DNA of 64,000 nt from Tridacna crocea (lineage: Eukaryota > Mollusca > Bivalvia > Cardiida > Cardiidae), in NCBI GenBank assembly GCA_943736015.1, contig OX031058.1, forward strand, positions 6,782,001 to 6,846,000. The letters are read 5' to 3'. The translations under genes were made by a program, and so were the position numbers. Positions 55,342-64,000 of the stretch are shown piece after piece. The number at the start of each line of letters is the position of its first letter. The stretch's first letter is position 1. The notes beneath the pieces are model-generated. The model saw only the letters and a list, made by a program, of their open reading frames with translations, ran no database searches and was not told the origin of the DNA.

Positions 55342-55599
55342 CAACAGAGAACATGGAGATTCCTCTGTTTGTTTACAATCGTATGAAATGACACTTTTCA
55401 TTCATCTGGATTTTTATTTATGTAGCGCATCATACCTTGTATAACAAATACTGATACTGAGATAAGCTAACAAGAAATTGGACATATGTAAAGTGTACCT
55501 TGCTGTTTCTCAGAACTTAATGTGAAAAATTTGTATTACTGCATTGTATTTGGAGTAACCAGATGTTAAATCCAAGGTTTTTCTTCTAAGCCCTGTGTT

Positions 55600-56345
55600 G
55601 TGGGTTCCGGGCTTGTTCGGCCCAAAAGCACTTCGTCCCTGAGCTTATACACCCGGGCTTGTTCGTCCAACACCACCTTTTTTGATCTCATTTGAACATA
55701 ATCGCTATGTGCCCTCTAAAATGAATTGTTATTTTACGCCTAATACTAGTAGTACTTGGAATAAAACTTTTCTATGCTTTGTTTTTGCCTTTCTCAAAGT
55801 CATATTTTAAAAAGAACATAAACTTTATTAATGATTCAAGACCAGAACACAATATGTCTCCGCATAGCCTCCTGCCTAGTTCGCAGCATTACGACACAAT
55901 GTTAATTGAAAATCCGTATGTACATGTATCTATATAATTTTTCATTAAATTTCTTTCCTCAATGTCAGGATGGGGATGACTTCATCGACATTTTTCATTT
56001 ACTTTGGTTTCTTCTCTAAACGTAACGATGGGAATGACACCATTGATATTTTTTCTTTTACTTCGGTTTCTTCTATAAATGTGAGGCGGATCTTTTTTAA
56101 ACAGTCATATAATGTTCGGTTGAGAAAAAATGGAAGGCGATAATGCGCAGTTAAAACCTTTTCAAATTCATAATCAGTGAAGAACCTCTATGAACACCTT
56201 TGGTTGGCAGATACGTAATTTGGGACGAACAAGTCTTGGTCAATGAAAAATCAGTTGGGACAAACAAGCCCAGACGAATGAGCCCAGACGAACAAGCCCG
56301 GGCGAACAAGCCCAGGGACAAAAAAGCCTGTTGCCGTGTTGTTGG
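55600..56345. repeat. region bounded by inverted GAACAAGCCC repeats
   Basis: Left: GGGCTTGTTCGGCCC and CCCGGGCTTGTTCGTCC. Right: at least five GAACAAGCCC/GAATGAGCCC units (56225-56320), inverse of the left. Between them, 55968-56085 is a two-fold roughly 70-bp direct repeat (GATGGGRATGACWYCATYGA .. TTTGGTTTCTTCT). Confidence 0.55.
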
Positions 56346-56477
56346 TACACATCAGAATTGTCTGTGGATGATGCTAATCAAAATAGGCGAAAAGGAATGA
56401 GGGCGAGTTGTCATTGGAGCCGTTATTAAGTGACACAACTTGCAGCCAGGTGTCGCTGGCCTTGGATTTGTAAGAGC

Positions 56478-57298
56478 ACAGGAATTTGACATTCTATAAC
56501 CAAAATAAATGATAAAACATGAAAAAAAAAATCTCCCCTATATAATATAAACACAAGGAACGCAACGTCTCGATTGCTTGCGCTAGCACCCGACAGCCTT
56601 TCCCAACCAAAATCACCCACGAAACAAACACTGATCATAATCTCATTTAGCCTTGCGATAGACAAGACAATAATGTACCTGCGACATCCCACGATACCTC
56701 AGTAGACACCTTTCAACCAGAGATATCCGTCATGTTTTACAGCTCTATCAGGTCATTTTTATTTATCCCGGTAGCCATACGCTGACGTCACAAGAAGTGC
56801 AAGGAAGCGTATTTTCGTATTACTTATTACTATTATTTTTTTCGTTTTTATGATATTTATGGACATCAAATGATACTAAAGATTCTAGAAAAATCTTTAG
56901 TATCATGTGATGTCCATAAGTATCTTAAAAACAAAAAAAATAATAGTAATAAGTACTACGAAAATACGCTTACTGCTACTTTCTGTGACGTCAGCGAATG
57001 GCTACCGGGTTAATCAAAATGTCCTGATAGAGCTGTAAAACATGACGGATATCTCTGGTTGAAAGGAGTCTACTGAGGTATCGTGGGATGTCGCAGGTAC
57101 ATTATTGTCTTGTCTATCGCTAGGCTAAATGAGATTATGATCAATGTTCGTTTCATGGGTGATTTTGGTTGGGAAAGGCTGTCAGGTGCTAGCGCCAGCA
57201 ATCGAGATGTTGGGTTCCTTGTGTTTATATTATATAGGGGAGATTTTTTTTTCATGTTTTATCATTTATTTTGGTTATAGAATGTCAAATTCCTGTGG
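56478..57298. mobile_element. 821-bp near-perfect hairpin (foldback) element
   Basis: The arms of about 400 bp start CACAGGAATTTGACATTCTA and meet at about 56888 (AAAGATTCTAGAAAAATCTTT). They differ by scattered substitutions and a few small indels. GTAAGAG flanks both ends (a candidate 7-bp duplication). The mirrored arms create spurious open frames on both strands. A 135-bp relative lies at 57951-58087. Confidence 0.8.
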
Positions 57299-57447
57299 TA
57301 AGAGCTGTCATGGCCCAAAGGATATGCAAAGGCCAAAAATATGAAAGATGGACTAACCCAAGAAGTACTTTACTGCAATGCGTAAATAAAAGTCAATAAA
57401 AATTTAAACAATAACAGCTACAGGTTTGGTCATCATACTTTTCAAAC

Positions 57448-57636
57448 TCAATTTTTTGTCAGTTCGCTCAGGTCACGGTTTGCCTGGGTTTCTTGTTGAG
57501 CCTTTTCCTGTTCGATCAGTTTTTTTACACGCTCCCCTTCCTCCTTTGCGACCGAATTAAATGTATAGAATCCAATTATGACGCCTATCGAAGCACAGAG
57601 TGCAATGTTAAAAGCTGGGCGTTGGTAAAATCGCAT
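57448..57636 (-). CDS. PIGBOS1-like mitochondrial outer-membrane microprotein (62 residues)
   Basis: ATG at 57636-57634, TGA at 57450-57448. The N-terminus MRFYQRPAFNIALC runs into a membrane segment (residues about 8-28, NIALCASIGVIIGFYTFNS), followed by a charged helix (KEEGERVKKLIEQEKAQQET). Length, TM position, the aromatic xYxF motif after it and the Lys/Glu tail resemble human PIGBOS1 (54 residues), a mitochondrial outer-membrane microprotein that contacts ER CLCC1 and tunes the unfolded-protein response. This is judged from memory of the family pattern, not an alignment. Single-exon as seen. The ATG is preceded by CpG-containing sequence (CGTCATTTCGCGACCTTCGA on the plus strand), suggestive of a promoter. 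It sits between two hairpin elements of one family. Alternative: another small mitochondrial assembly factor. Confidence 0.5.
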   Translation of the reverse strand: MRFYQRPAFNIALCASIGVIIGFYTFNSVAKEEGERVKKLIEQEKAQQETQANRDLSELTKN

Positions 57637-57950
57637 TTTTACGCTATTACCGTCATTTCGCGACCTTCGACAGGAGCAACGCGAAAACCGATGACAAAAT
57701 GTGTAAGCGGTGTCGGCATGAAAATAACATATTCGTTAATTTCACAAATATGCTATTGCACAATTGCATTGTAAGGGTATTTTTTTACAACTAAAACTTC
57801 TTGGTAGACATTCGACAGAATTCTTAGGTAACATTTTTTTTTTTAATTGAAGGAAGTGACATAGAATACGAATAACTTTGTGTTTATTGTCTACAACAGT
57901 CTTTTCCAAGGAAAAAAATTTGTTCCATGACTATCATGAATTCATTCACA

Positions 57951-58087
57951 GGAATTTGACATTCAATAACCAAAATAAATGAGAAAATATGAAAAAAAAA
58001 ATTTCCCCTATTTTATATTATAAAGGGGACATTTTTTTTTTTCATATTTTATCATTTATTTTGGTAATAGACTATCAAATTCCTGTG
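57951..58087. mobile_element. 135-bp mini-hairpin related to 56478-57298
   Basis: Both ends are CACAGGAATTTGACATTCAAT-like inverted repeats meeting at about TTTTATATTATAAA. It equals the outermost 65-70 bp of each arm of the large element joined together. Confidence 0.75.
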
Positions 58088-58089
58088 AT

Positions 58090-58200
58090 TTATTGATGCA
58101 ATGATGGGGGGAAAATGTTACCAACACTTTGTCCTTTTCCCACACTGTTTTAAACGCTTTGCAAGACGACCTAAGTATATATACTATTTTTTTCTTTCTC
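58090..58200 (+). mobile_element. decayed TTAA MITE trace
   Basis: Only GTCCTTTTCCCACACTGTTTT and a few flanking bases remain. Confidence 0.35.
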
Positions 58201-58214
58201 CGTTCACCTAAGGG

Positions 58215-58795
58215 TAAATAAGCACACAATGTGCACATTTTTGGTCAAGGAAATCAAAATTTTCGTGTCATGATCTAATATAAAATCTGGTTCAAACTTG
58301 TAACCGAAAAAAGTCACAAACTTGCATCAAAAGGTTCGATCCAAGGATGATGTTTTCAAACCTACCTCACCAACCTGGATAGTATGGCCACTTTCTCATT
58401 TTTCCATTCATTTGATTGAATGTCAAGGTCGGTCGCTAAAGACTGAAGAATATTGATAATTTTACACTCCAGTTCAGATGGATTAGCTTATTCATACTAA
58501 AGGGTAAATACAACCCATTTAGGCATATTTAATGTTGAAAAAGCATTGAAAAATTGGTTTTTAATCTATCTAATGAAATACTTTCTTTCAGACTGTGAGA
58601 ATTGCTCTCTTTTGATGCATTTCTAGTCTTATTCGATAGAAAAATACCATCGATGCAGGGTAGGATGTTATGAATAATATCTGATAGAGTAGAATAGAAC
58701 CCAATTTAAGTGGAACAAAACGTCACAAGTGGTTATTCCTCCCGCTTTAGTACATGAACGGAGAAGCGAGAATGAACGGAGAAATGAGAAAGGGC
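58215..58795. other. no feature seen
   Basis: Between the PIGBOS1-like gene and the oxygenase gene, which diverge; it could carry regulatory sequence, but I cannot point to any element. Confidence 0.4.
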
Positions 58796-58799
58796 CATA

Positions 58800-58936
58800 T
58801 TTGTCAAAATTGAATGTCTTTGCCGACAAAAACTCAAATGTGGCTCAAATTATGAAATTTATTTTGGAAATTTACCAGCATTTTCTTCTTTTCCCACCTT
58901 TTTATTTTAAAGAGTTTTACTGTAGTATAGAGTTAA
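58800..58936 (-). mobile_element. TTAA MITE, left end and one palindrome arm missing
   Basis: GTGGCTCAAATTATG variant; shares TTAA with the next copy. Confidence 0.6.
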
Positions 58937-59161
58937 CCCATTACCACACAATCCCTACTTTTGACACCCCTGAGAAAAAAGCCTTTTGAAAACATTGTGG
59001 GAAAAGGAGAAAATGCTGGCAACCAGCATTTTCTCCTTTTCCCACTATGTTTTCTGCCCTTCAAAAAACAAATTTCAAATTTTCAGTCACTTTTATTTTG
59101 TCGTCTGCAAATGCTTTCGATTTGGAATATCTTTAAATTTTGTCGTTTGGTAATGAGTTAA
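58933..59161 (+). mobile_element. TTAA MITE immediately upstream of the oxygenase ATG
   Basis: Complete copy ending 53 bp before the ATG at 59215, so it lies in the 5' UTR, a leader intron or the promoter. Confidence 0.85.
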
Positions 59162-59214
59162 TAGATTATTGATACATGTATTCACAGAATGATGGTAATT
59201 ATCAGAGATAAAAG

Positions 59215-62200
59215 ATGAGTATTCCAGTTGCATTCACACCAGGTGTTGAGGTGGGTGCGTCTTTGGAAGGCAATTTACAAGTATCAGACGAAGATGTTGC
59301 AGAGCTAGAGTTCGAAACAGATGTAAATCATTTTATGAACAATGATCCACTTAGACGTGAAATTTCTGATTTTGGTGACACTGCATTTTTATTGGATAGC
59401 ACTCTGTCTGAGACAGAATGTCAGTGGTTCATCCAAAAAGGAGAAGAATTAGGATTTGACTCCATATATGGTGTTCGAGATGATTACAGAGACTGTAAAA
59501 GGTAAGTGCTGTTTCTATTTTGCAAGTTTTAGCATCGGTTTGATGGTAAAAGCTGCGATAACATAGCTCCTTGTGTTAACACTAGGACTTGGGGATTGCC
59601 AAACTTGCCCCAGATTAAGAGGCTTGCCCTGATGTATTTTTATCCACAGCCGAAGGCAGAGGAATATAGTTTTAGCATTGTTTGTCCGTCCTGGTGAATA
59701 TCTCCAATACCATTGGATAGAATTTCATGAAACTTTATACATGTGTACAATAACCTATTCTGCAGAGATGTTTTTTTTTTTTTTAATAATTTGTATTTTT
59801 GACTCGACCCAAATTAGCGGACTGGAAGTTTTTTTTTGGCGGGGGATATCATTTCAAAGAAATTGCTTGTTTTTTTAATTGTGTAGTGGAAAATCAGTCA
59901 AAAAAAATCTGAGGATACCCTTCTGATACCTTAAATCCGAGGGAGAGCCCTAATAATGTTATGTTTTCCTTGTTTGTTGACTCGTAATGATGAAAATAAC
60001 ATTCAGATTGAAGGTAACTCTCTGATCAAAGGTAGGGCCTATATTTATTAACTCTTTACCACACAATCCTGACTTTTAATGACCTGAGAAAGAAGTCTTC
60101 AAGACTTGTAGTAAACAATGTGGGAAAAGAAGAAAATGCTGGTAACCAGCATTTTCTCCTTTTCCCACAATGTTTTCTACCCTTTCCAAATCAAATTTCA
60201 ATTTTTTTTTCAAATTTATTTAGTCGTCTGCAAGTGTTTTAGACTTGGACCAGTCTATAATTTTGTCATTTGGTAAAGAGTTAAAAAGTCAAGGCTATGT
60301 TTTACCATGTAGGAAGATGCACACATCACTGCAAAGAGTTATCTTTAACCCATTACCAAACAAAATTTTAGACTGGTCCAAATTGAAAGCATTTGCAGGC
60401 GACAAAATAAAATTGACTGAAAATTTGAGATTTGTTTTGTGAAGGGTAGAAAAAATTGTGGTAAAAGTAGAAAATGCTGGTTACCAGCATTTTGTCCTTT
60501 TCCCACAGTGTTTTCTAAAGGCTTTCTGAGGGTTGTCAAAAGTAGGGATTGTGTGGTAATGGGTTAAACTCTGATCTGATGACAAAATTTTGTGATTTTC
60601 AAATTGAAAGCATCTGCAGTCAATAAAATCTGATTTGGTTCAAAGGAAGGACTGAAGTTTGAAGAGAAGGAAAACACTGTTGGAAAAGAAAAGAGTAAAT
60701 GCCGCCTGGTTACCATGATGTATCACTGGCCTTCTTTACTAGAGACACAAAAACGCAGGATTGTTTGCTGGTTGAACCTTGATTCACAACGTTGGATACT
60801 GATTTCCATATGGATATCTTCAGCGATCCTAGATGATCTACTGCAAGTTTGTCTCCATCTTCGCAAGCCAAGACTGACGATTCACAACGTAAATCTACCC
60901 TTGGTGGATCAAGCTTGATTTTTACATTCACACGATATGCTTTTTCATTGGATGCAGCCAGCTCTAGCTGCAACGAATGAAATCACTCGTAGCATTTCAT
61001 CTTTGATAAAAATAGAACAAGGTCTCTACCTTTTAAATAGAAGGTAAACATGGAAACCCACGTGGATGTCTGCTTATTGCTTCATGTGTATTCGTAAGCG
61101 GTTTGTAAAACGATATTTAGAAATATGATGTAAAGGGGGGTAATAACCAACATCCAATAGAGGGTGCATCGCAGGAATCTCGAAATCGGGCTCAATCAGT
61201 CAAGGTAAGATCCAGGTAGTGATCGTAAACATGGCTCGCGAAGATGGTTTGTCTCAGGAAGCAAGGAATAAGTCTAGATGAAACCAAGATCAAAAGTTTC
61301 TGAAATATGTTATTGAGGTAATTTAAACTTGCTTTTTTTGCAGATGACAAAAGAAAACTGGATCAGATGAGGACTTTCATCTTTTATAAAAAAAAATAAA
61401 ATATTTTAGGAAAAGGAGAAAATTCTGGTTACCAGAGTTTTCTCCTTTTCTTATAAAGTTTTCAAAAAGGCTCTCACGGAGTCATTAAAGGGTCATTAAA
61501 AGTCAGAATTGTGTGGTAAACTCTTTTTACCAAGCAACAAAATTATAGACTGGTCCAAATTCAAAGCATTTGCCAACAACTGAAAAATTGAATTTTCTTT
61601 TTTACAAGAGTAGAAAACTTTGTGGTAATAGGACAAACTGCTGGTAAGCGGCATTTTCTCTTTTTCCACTGTGTTTTCATAGGGCTTTTATCTTCTCGTT
61701 AAAAGTGGGGATTGTATGGTAAAGAGTGAAAGGCCCCATCTACCATCAGACTCAACTGCAATTTGTGTACTTGATTTTAAAGATTCTGGAAAAAGATCAT
61801 TTATCCTATTTCAAACAATCCTGTATTATAGTGACCTAAAGGAACAGAAAGCTTTGAAAAAATTGTGAAAAAAGGAGAAAATGCTGGTATCCATAATCAA
61901 GTAACCAGCATTTTCTCCCTTTTCCACCATTATCTTATCTTTTAAAGAACTACAGTGCCTAATTCATTCAAGCTTTCTTTTTTTGTTGGCTACCTTTTTT
62001 GTCAAGTCTGAAATTGTCTTGGTTGGTAAAGAGTTAATCCTTTACTGATGATGCCGACCTTTAACGACCCTGGGAAAGAAGCCTTTTGAAAACATAGTGG
62101 GGAACTGAGAAAATGTTGGTAATCCTTTCTTCTTTTTTCACAATGTTTTCTACCCTTCATGAAAAATAAAATTCAAATTTTCAGTCCATTTTATTCTGTC

Positions 62201-62461
62201 GTCTGCAAATGCTTTCGATTTGGACAAGCCAAAAATTTTGTCGTTTGGTAACGAGTTAAAAGATAACTTGAACTGCCTTTGTCAATGATTCCTTTTATTT
62301 TAAGGGTCACATTTAAAAGCCAGTCCCTTGCAGATGCTTTGTGGTCACGGGTCAAACCTCATTTGAAAGACATTGTGATAGAAGATGATCCCCATGGCCA
62401 GTATGTACATGGACCACCTTTATTGATGAAAGGCTGCTGGAAACCCATTGGTATCAACAAC
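59215..62461 (+). CDS. 2OG-Fe(II) oxygenase (prolyl-4-hydroxylase-like), first two coding exons
   Basis: Exon 1 is 59215-59501, ending AAAAG|GTAAGT. Exon 2 is 62305-62461, ending AACAAC|GTAAGA. Joining AG|G keeps the frame and gives 148 residues; the gene continues beyond the window. Residues 1-50 are acidic and unstructured. LSETECQWFIQKGEELGF (about 68-85) is the opening helix of the P4H-type fold, where a ligand cysteine or glutamate is common. VTFKSQSLADALWSRVKPHL continues the domain. The HxD...H iron site and the 2OG-binding Arg/Lys would be in missing downstream exons, so activity cannot be judged. A possible acceptor (TACATGTATTCACAG) ends at 59190, suggesting a non-coding first exon. 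The family hydroxylates proline or other substrates using iron, oxygen and 2-oxoglutarate. Confidence 0.7.
59640..59880 (+). repeat. dispersed repeat with GGGGGATATCATTTCAA end
   Basis: The GCGGGGGATATCATTTCAA..GAAATTGCTTGTT segment is shared with 34372-34405. Its AATATCTCCAATACC..ATTTCATGAAACTTTA part recalls the core-type-2 tandem unit. Confidence 0.5.
60048..60284 (+). mobile_element. TTAA MITE
   Basis: Both TTAA ends; slightly longer spacer before the core. Confidence 0.8.
60345..60567 (-). mobile_element. TTAA MITE
   Basis: Both TTAA ends; small deletions near each end. Confidence 0.8.
60710..60972 (-). other. open frame, possible orphan exon or gene fragment
   Basis: The minus strand is open from an acceptor-like TTTCATTCGTTGCAG (about 60970) and reads LELAASNEKAYRVNVKIKL, then DPPRVDLRCESSVLACEDGD, SLKISIWKSV and so on to a TGA at about 60710. 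It has no ATG. The amino-acid composition is protein-like and differs from the repeat-derived frames nearby. It lies antisense within the oxygenase intron. I do not recognise a family; it could be a real exon of an antisense gene, a captured fragment or chance. Confidence 0.3.
61340..62036. mobile_element. three decayed TTAA MITEs
   Basis: About 61340-61520 (minus, core GAAAATTCTGGTTACCAGAG), 61520-61730 (minus, GCAACAAAATTATAGACTGG left end) and 61795-62036 (plus, core interrupted by TATCCATAATCAAG). The last shares its right TTAA with the next copy. Confidence 0.6.
62034..62259 (+). mobile_element. TTAA MITE
   Basis: Ends intact; the core is largely lost. It ends 45 bp before oxygenase exon 2. 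Confidence 0.75.
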
Positions 62462-62491
62462 GTAAGAGTTTATATTCTTTACCTTTTTCAA

Positions 62492-62724
62492 TTAACCCAT
62501 TACCACACAACCCCTACTTTGACAGCCCTGTCCTGAGAAAGTATCCTTTAGAAAACATTGTGGGAAAAGGAGAAAATGCTGGTAACCAGCATTTTCTCCT
62601 TTTCCTACAATGTTTTCTACCATTCATAAAACAAATTTCAAATTCTCAGTCACTTTTATTTTGTCATCTGCAGATACTTTCAATTTGGACAAACCTAAAA
62701 TTTTGTTATTTCGTAATGAGTTAA
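62492..62724 (+). mobile_element. TTAA MITE
   Basis: Complete; starts 31 bp after the donor site of oxygenase exon 2. Confidence 0.85.
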
Positions 62725-63110
62725 TGCTGTGTATATTTTACCTTGATGAAGAGGGCTTTTGAAACATTCTGGAAAAAGGAGAAATTGCTGGTAGTAAGGG
62801 ACAAATACCGGCATTTTCTACTTTTGTTAACATTGCATTTTAGCCTATTATTCAAAGAAAATCCCATGGATTAAGCAAATAAGCAAAGTTAATCCTTTTA
62901 CAAATGTTCAAATTCTAGACTTGTCCAATTGATGCTATTTTCCAACAATAAATTGGGTGTAAATTGAATGTTGGAACATGTGTTTTATGAGGAGAAAGCA
63001 TTGTGGGGAAAGGAGAAAGCGCTGGTTACCATTGGCATTTTCTCCTTTTCTTACAATGTTTTCAAAAGGCTTGTGTAACATTTTACTTTTGTAAAGAGCA
63101 AAGACTATTA
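62725..63110. mobile_element. two decayed TTAA MITEs
   Basis: About 62740-62880 (plus) and 62888-63110 (minus, core with a CATTG insertion in the loop). Confidence 0.5.
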
Positions 63111-63520
63111 TGTCACATCTTTAATTTGGTGGTGAGTGTTTGGGATATACTAGTATAAAATGTAGATGATGGGAGACAGATAGATGCATGCACTGGTAAG
63201 CAAATTTTTATCCTTTTTGATACATTGGCAATTATAGTTCGACTAGCAATGAGCAAGTACTTTGCACAATATCTGTCCCAATCTGCAGGCTTTTCCATCA
63301 ATCCTGGGAAGAAATTTGCAAGGTTTTGAATTCAAACCACCGACTACACAAATAACAGTTTGTCAGAAAGAAAGTTTGTCAATATATCTTAATATATTCT
63401 CATAACCCAGTTTTAAGCATTATGTTACTCTCCATGCATTACAAAAGGAATCCAGACTGGGTCAATGAGGATGATCCAAGAAGGTATTAGAAATGGATCA
63501 GATAATTATGGTCAAAATGC
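63111..63520. other. no feature seen
   Basis: Probable oxygenase intron; no exon with the expected HxD motif region is visible. Confidence 0.4.
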
Positions 63521-63562
63521 TCAGATGAGCAACTTCAGGGCCATCATGGCCCTCTTTTTGAA
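63521..63562 (-). repeat. isolated pearl-like head fragment
   Basis: AGGGCCATCATGGCCCTCTT is the inverse of the GAGGGCC..GGCCCT head hairpin, without a core. Confidence 0.5.
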
Positions 63563-63651
63563 GGGGTAGAAAACACGGTAAGGACAGAAGATTACCAGCA
63601 TTTTTTCCTTGTTCAAAATTGTTTTCAAAAAAGATTTTTCCTCATTGTCAA

Positions 63652-63843
63652 TTGACTCTTTATCAATTGTCAAAATGTTGAACTTGTCCAAATTGAAAGC
63701 AAAAATGTGACTCAAAGAGTAGAATACATTGTGGGAAAAGGAGAAAATGCTTGTTACTAGCATTTTCTCCTCTTTCCACAATGTTTTATGAAGACTTCTT
63801 CCTTTGGGTCTTAAAGACCAGGGATTGTTTGGTAAAGAATTAA
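63652..63843 (-). mobile_element. TTAA MITE, shortened left arm
   Basis: Core intact; right end GGTAAAGAATTAA. Confidence 0.7.
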
Positions 63844-63869
63844 AGATCCTGTCTTTGAAAGGCCATTTC

Positions 63870-64000
63870 TTTGAAGGAAGTAGCCTTTTGAAAACACTTG
63901 GAAAAGGAGAAAATGTTGGTGAGCAGCATTTTCTCCTTATCCCATAATTTTTTCAACCCTTTAAGAAATGCATCCTTTTATTTGAAGTTAATTTTACGTT
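63870..64000 (+). mobile_element. TTAA MITE, runs off the window
   Basis: GTAGCCTTTTGAAAACAC, an altered core, then the CCTTTTATTTGAAGTTA region at the edge. Confidence 0.55.

Noticed and set aside
56426..57344. Paired frames beginning MGCRRYIIVLSIARLNEIMI on opposite strands
   Set aside because: They are the same arm of the 821-bp hairpin read from each side; mirrored frames are expected from the palindrome.

Overview
The window is AT-rich animal nuclear DNA. Genes are split by GT-AG introns and embedded in a very high density of transposon relics. Lineage is inferred only. The tandem-cored elements with an ACAAGAG head resemble the 'pearl'/Helentron-like elements known from bivalves, so a mollusc, probably a bivalve, is the best guess. 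There is no prokaryotic coding layout; most short open frames are translations of repeats.

Genes. (1) Minus strand, 8043-23617: a complete four-exon MCFD2-type EF-hand protein, the soluble partner of the ER cargo receptor LMAN1, with all splice phases agreeing. (2) Plus strand, 32848-50943: eleven consecutive coding exons of TAF1A, a subunit of the RNA polymerase I selectivity factor SL1. The start-codon exon was not found, and an alternative last exon is possible at 50305-50429. (3) Minus strand, 53384-53665: an unrecognised 93-residue single-pass membrane microprotein. (4) Minus strand, 57448-57636: a 62-residue membrane microprotein resembling PIGBOS1. (5) Plus strand from 59215, running off the right edge: the first two coding exons of a probable 2OG-Fe(II) (prolyl-4-hydroxylase-like) oxygenase. 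The genes do not form a pathway; their products act in ER cargo export, rDNA transcription, probably mitochondria (two microproteins), and hydroxylation.

Repeats. The dominant component is a roughly 230-bp piggyBac-like MITE with TTAA ends, CCC/GGG termini and a central palindrome of about 66 bp. I count roughly 75-85 intact or decayed copies, perhaps a quarter of the window, filling most introns of MCFD2 and TAF1A. Several copies share one TTAA, meaning they inserted into each other's ends. A sister subfamily keeps the ends but carries a different palindromic core (14317, 20028).

Other elements: two 1.5-kb pearl-like tandem-cored elements (10606, 24059); two elements with a second core type, both sitting inside a TTAA MITE at the same point (8869, 37959); one with a third core (33119); a 4.7-kb foldback element with a 9-bp target duplication (26010-30718); a decayed mariner (41408-42670); a Tigger-like element (48814-49609); an 820-bp hairpin (56478-57298) with a 135-bp derivative; tRNA-derived SINEs; and several smaller hairpin MITEs. 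Nested insertions supply paralogous empty sites that define several element boundaries exactly.

No CRISPR array, rRNA gene or functional tRNA gene was seen. Translations and splice sites were worked out by eye; no alignment or folding was run.
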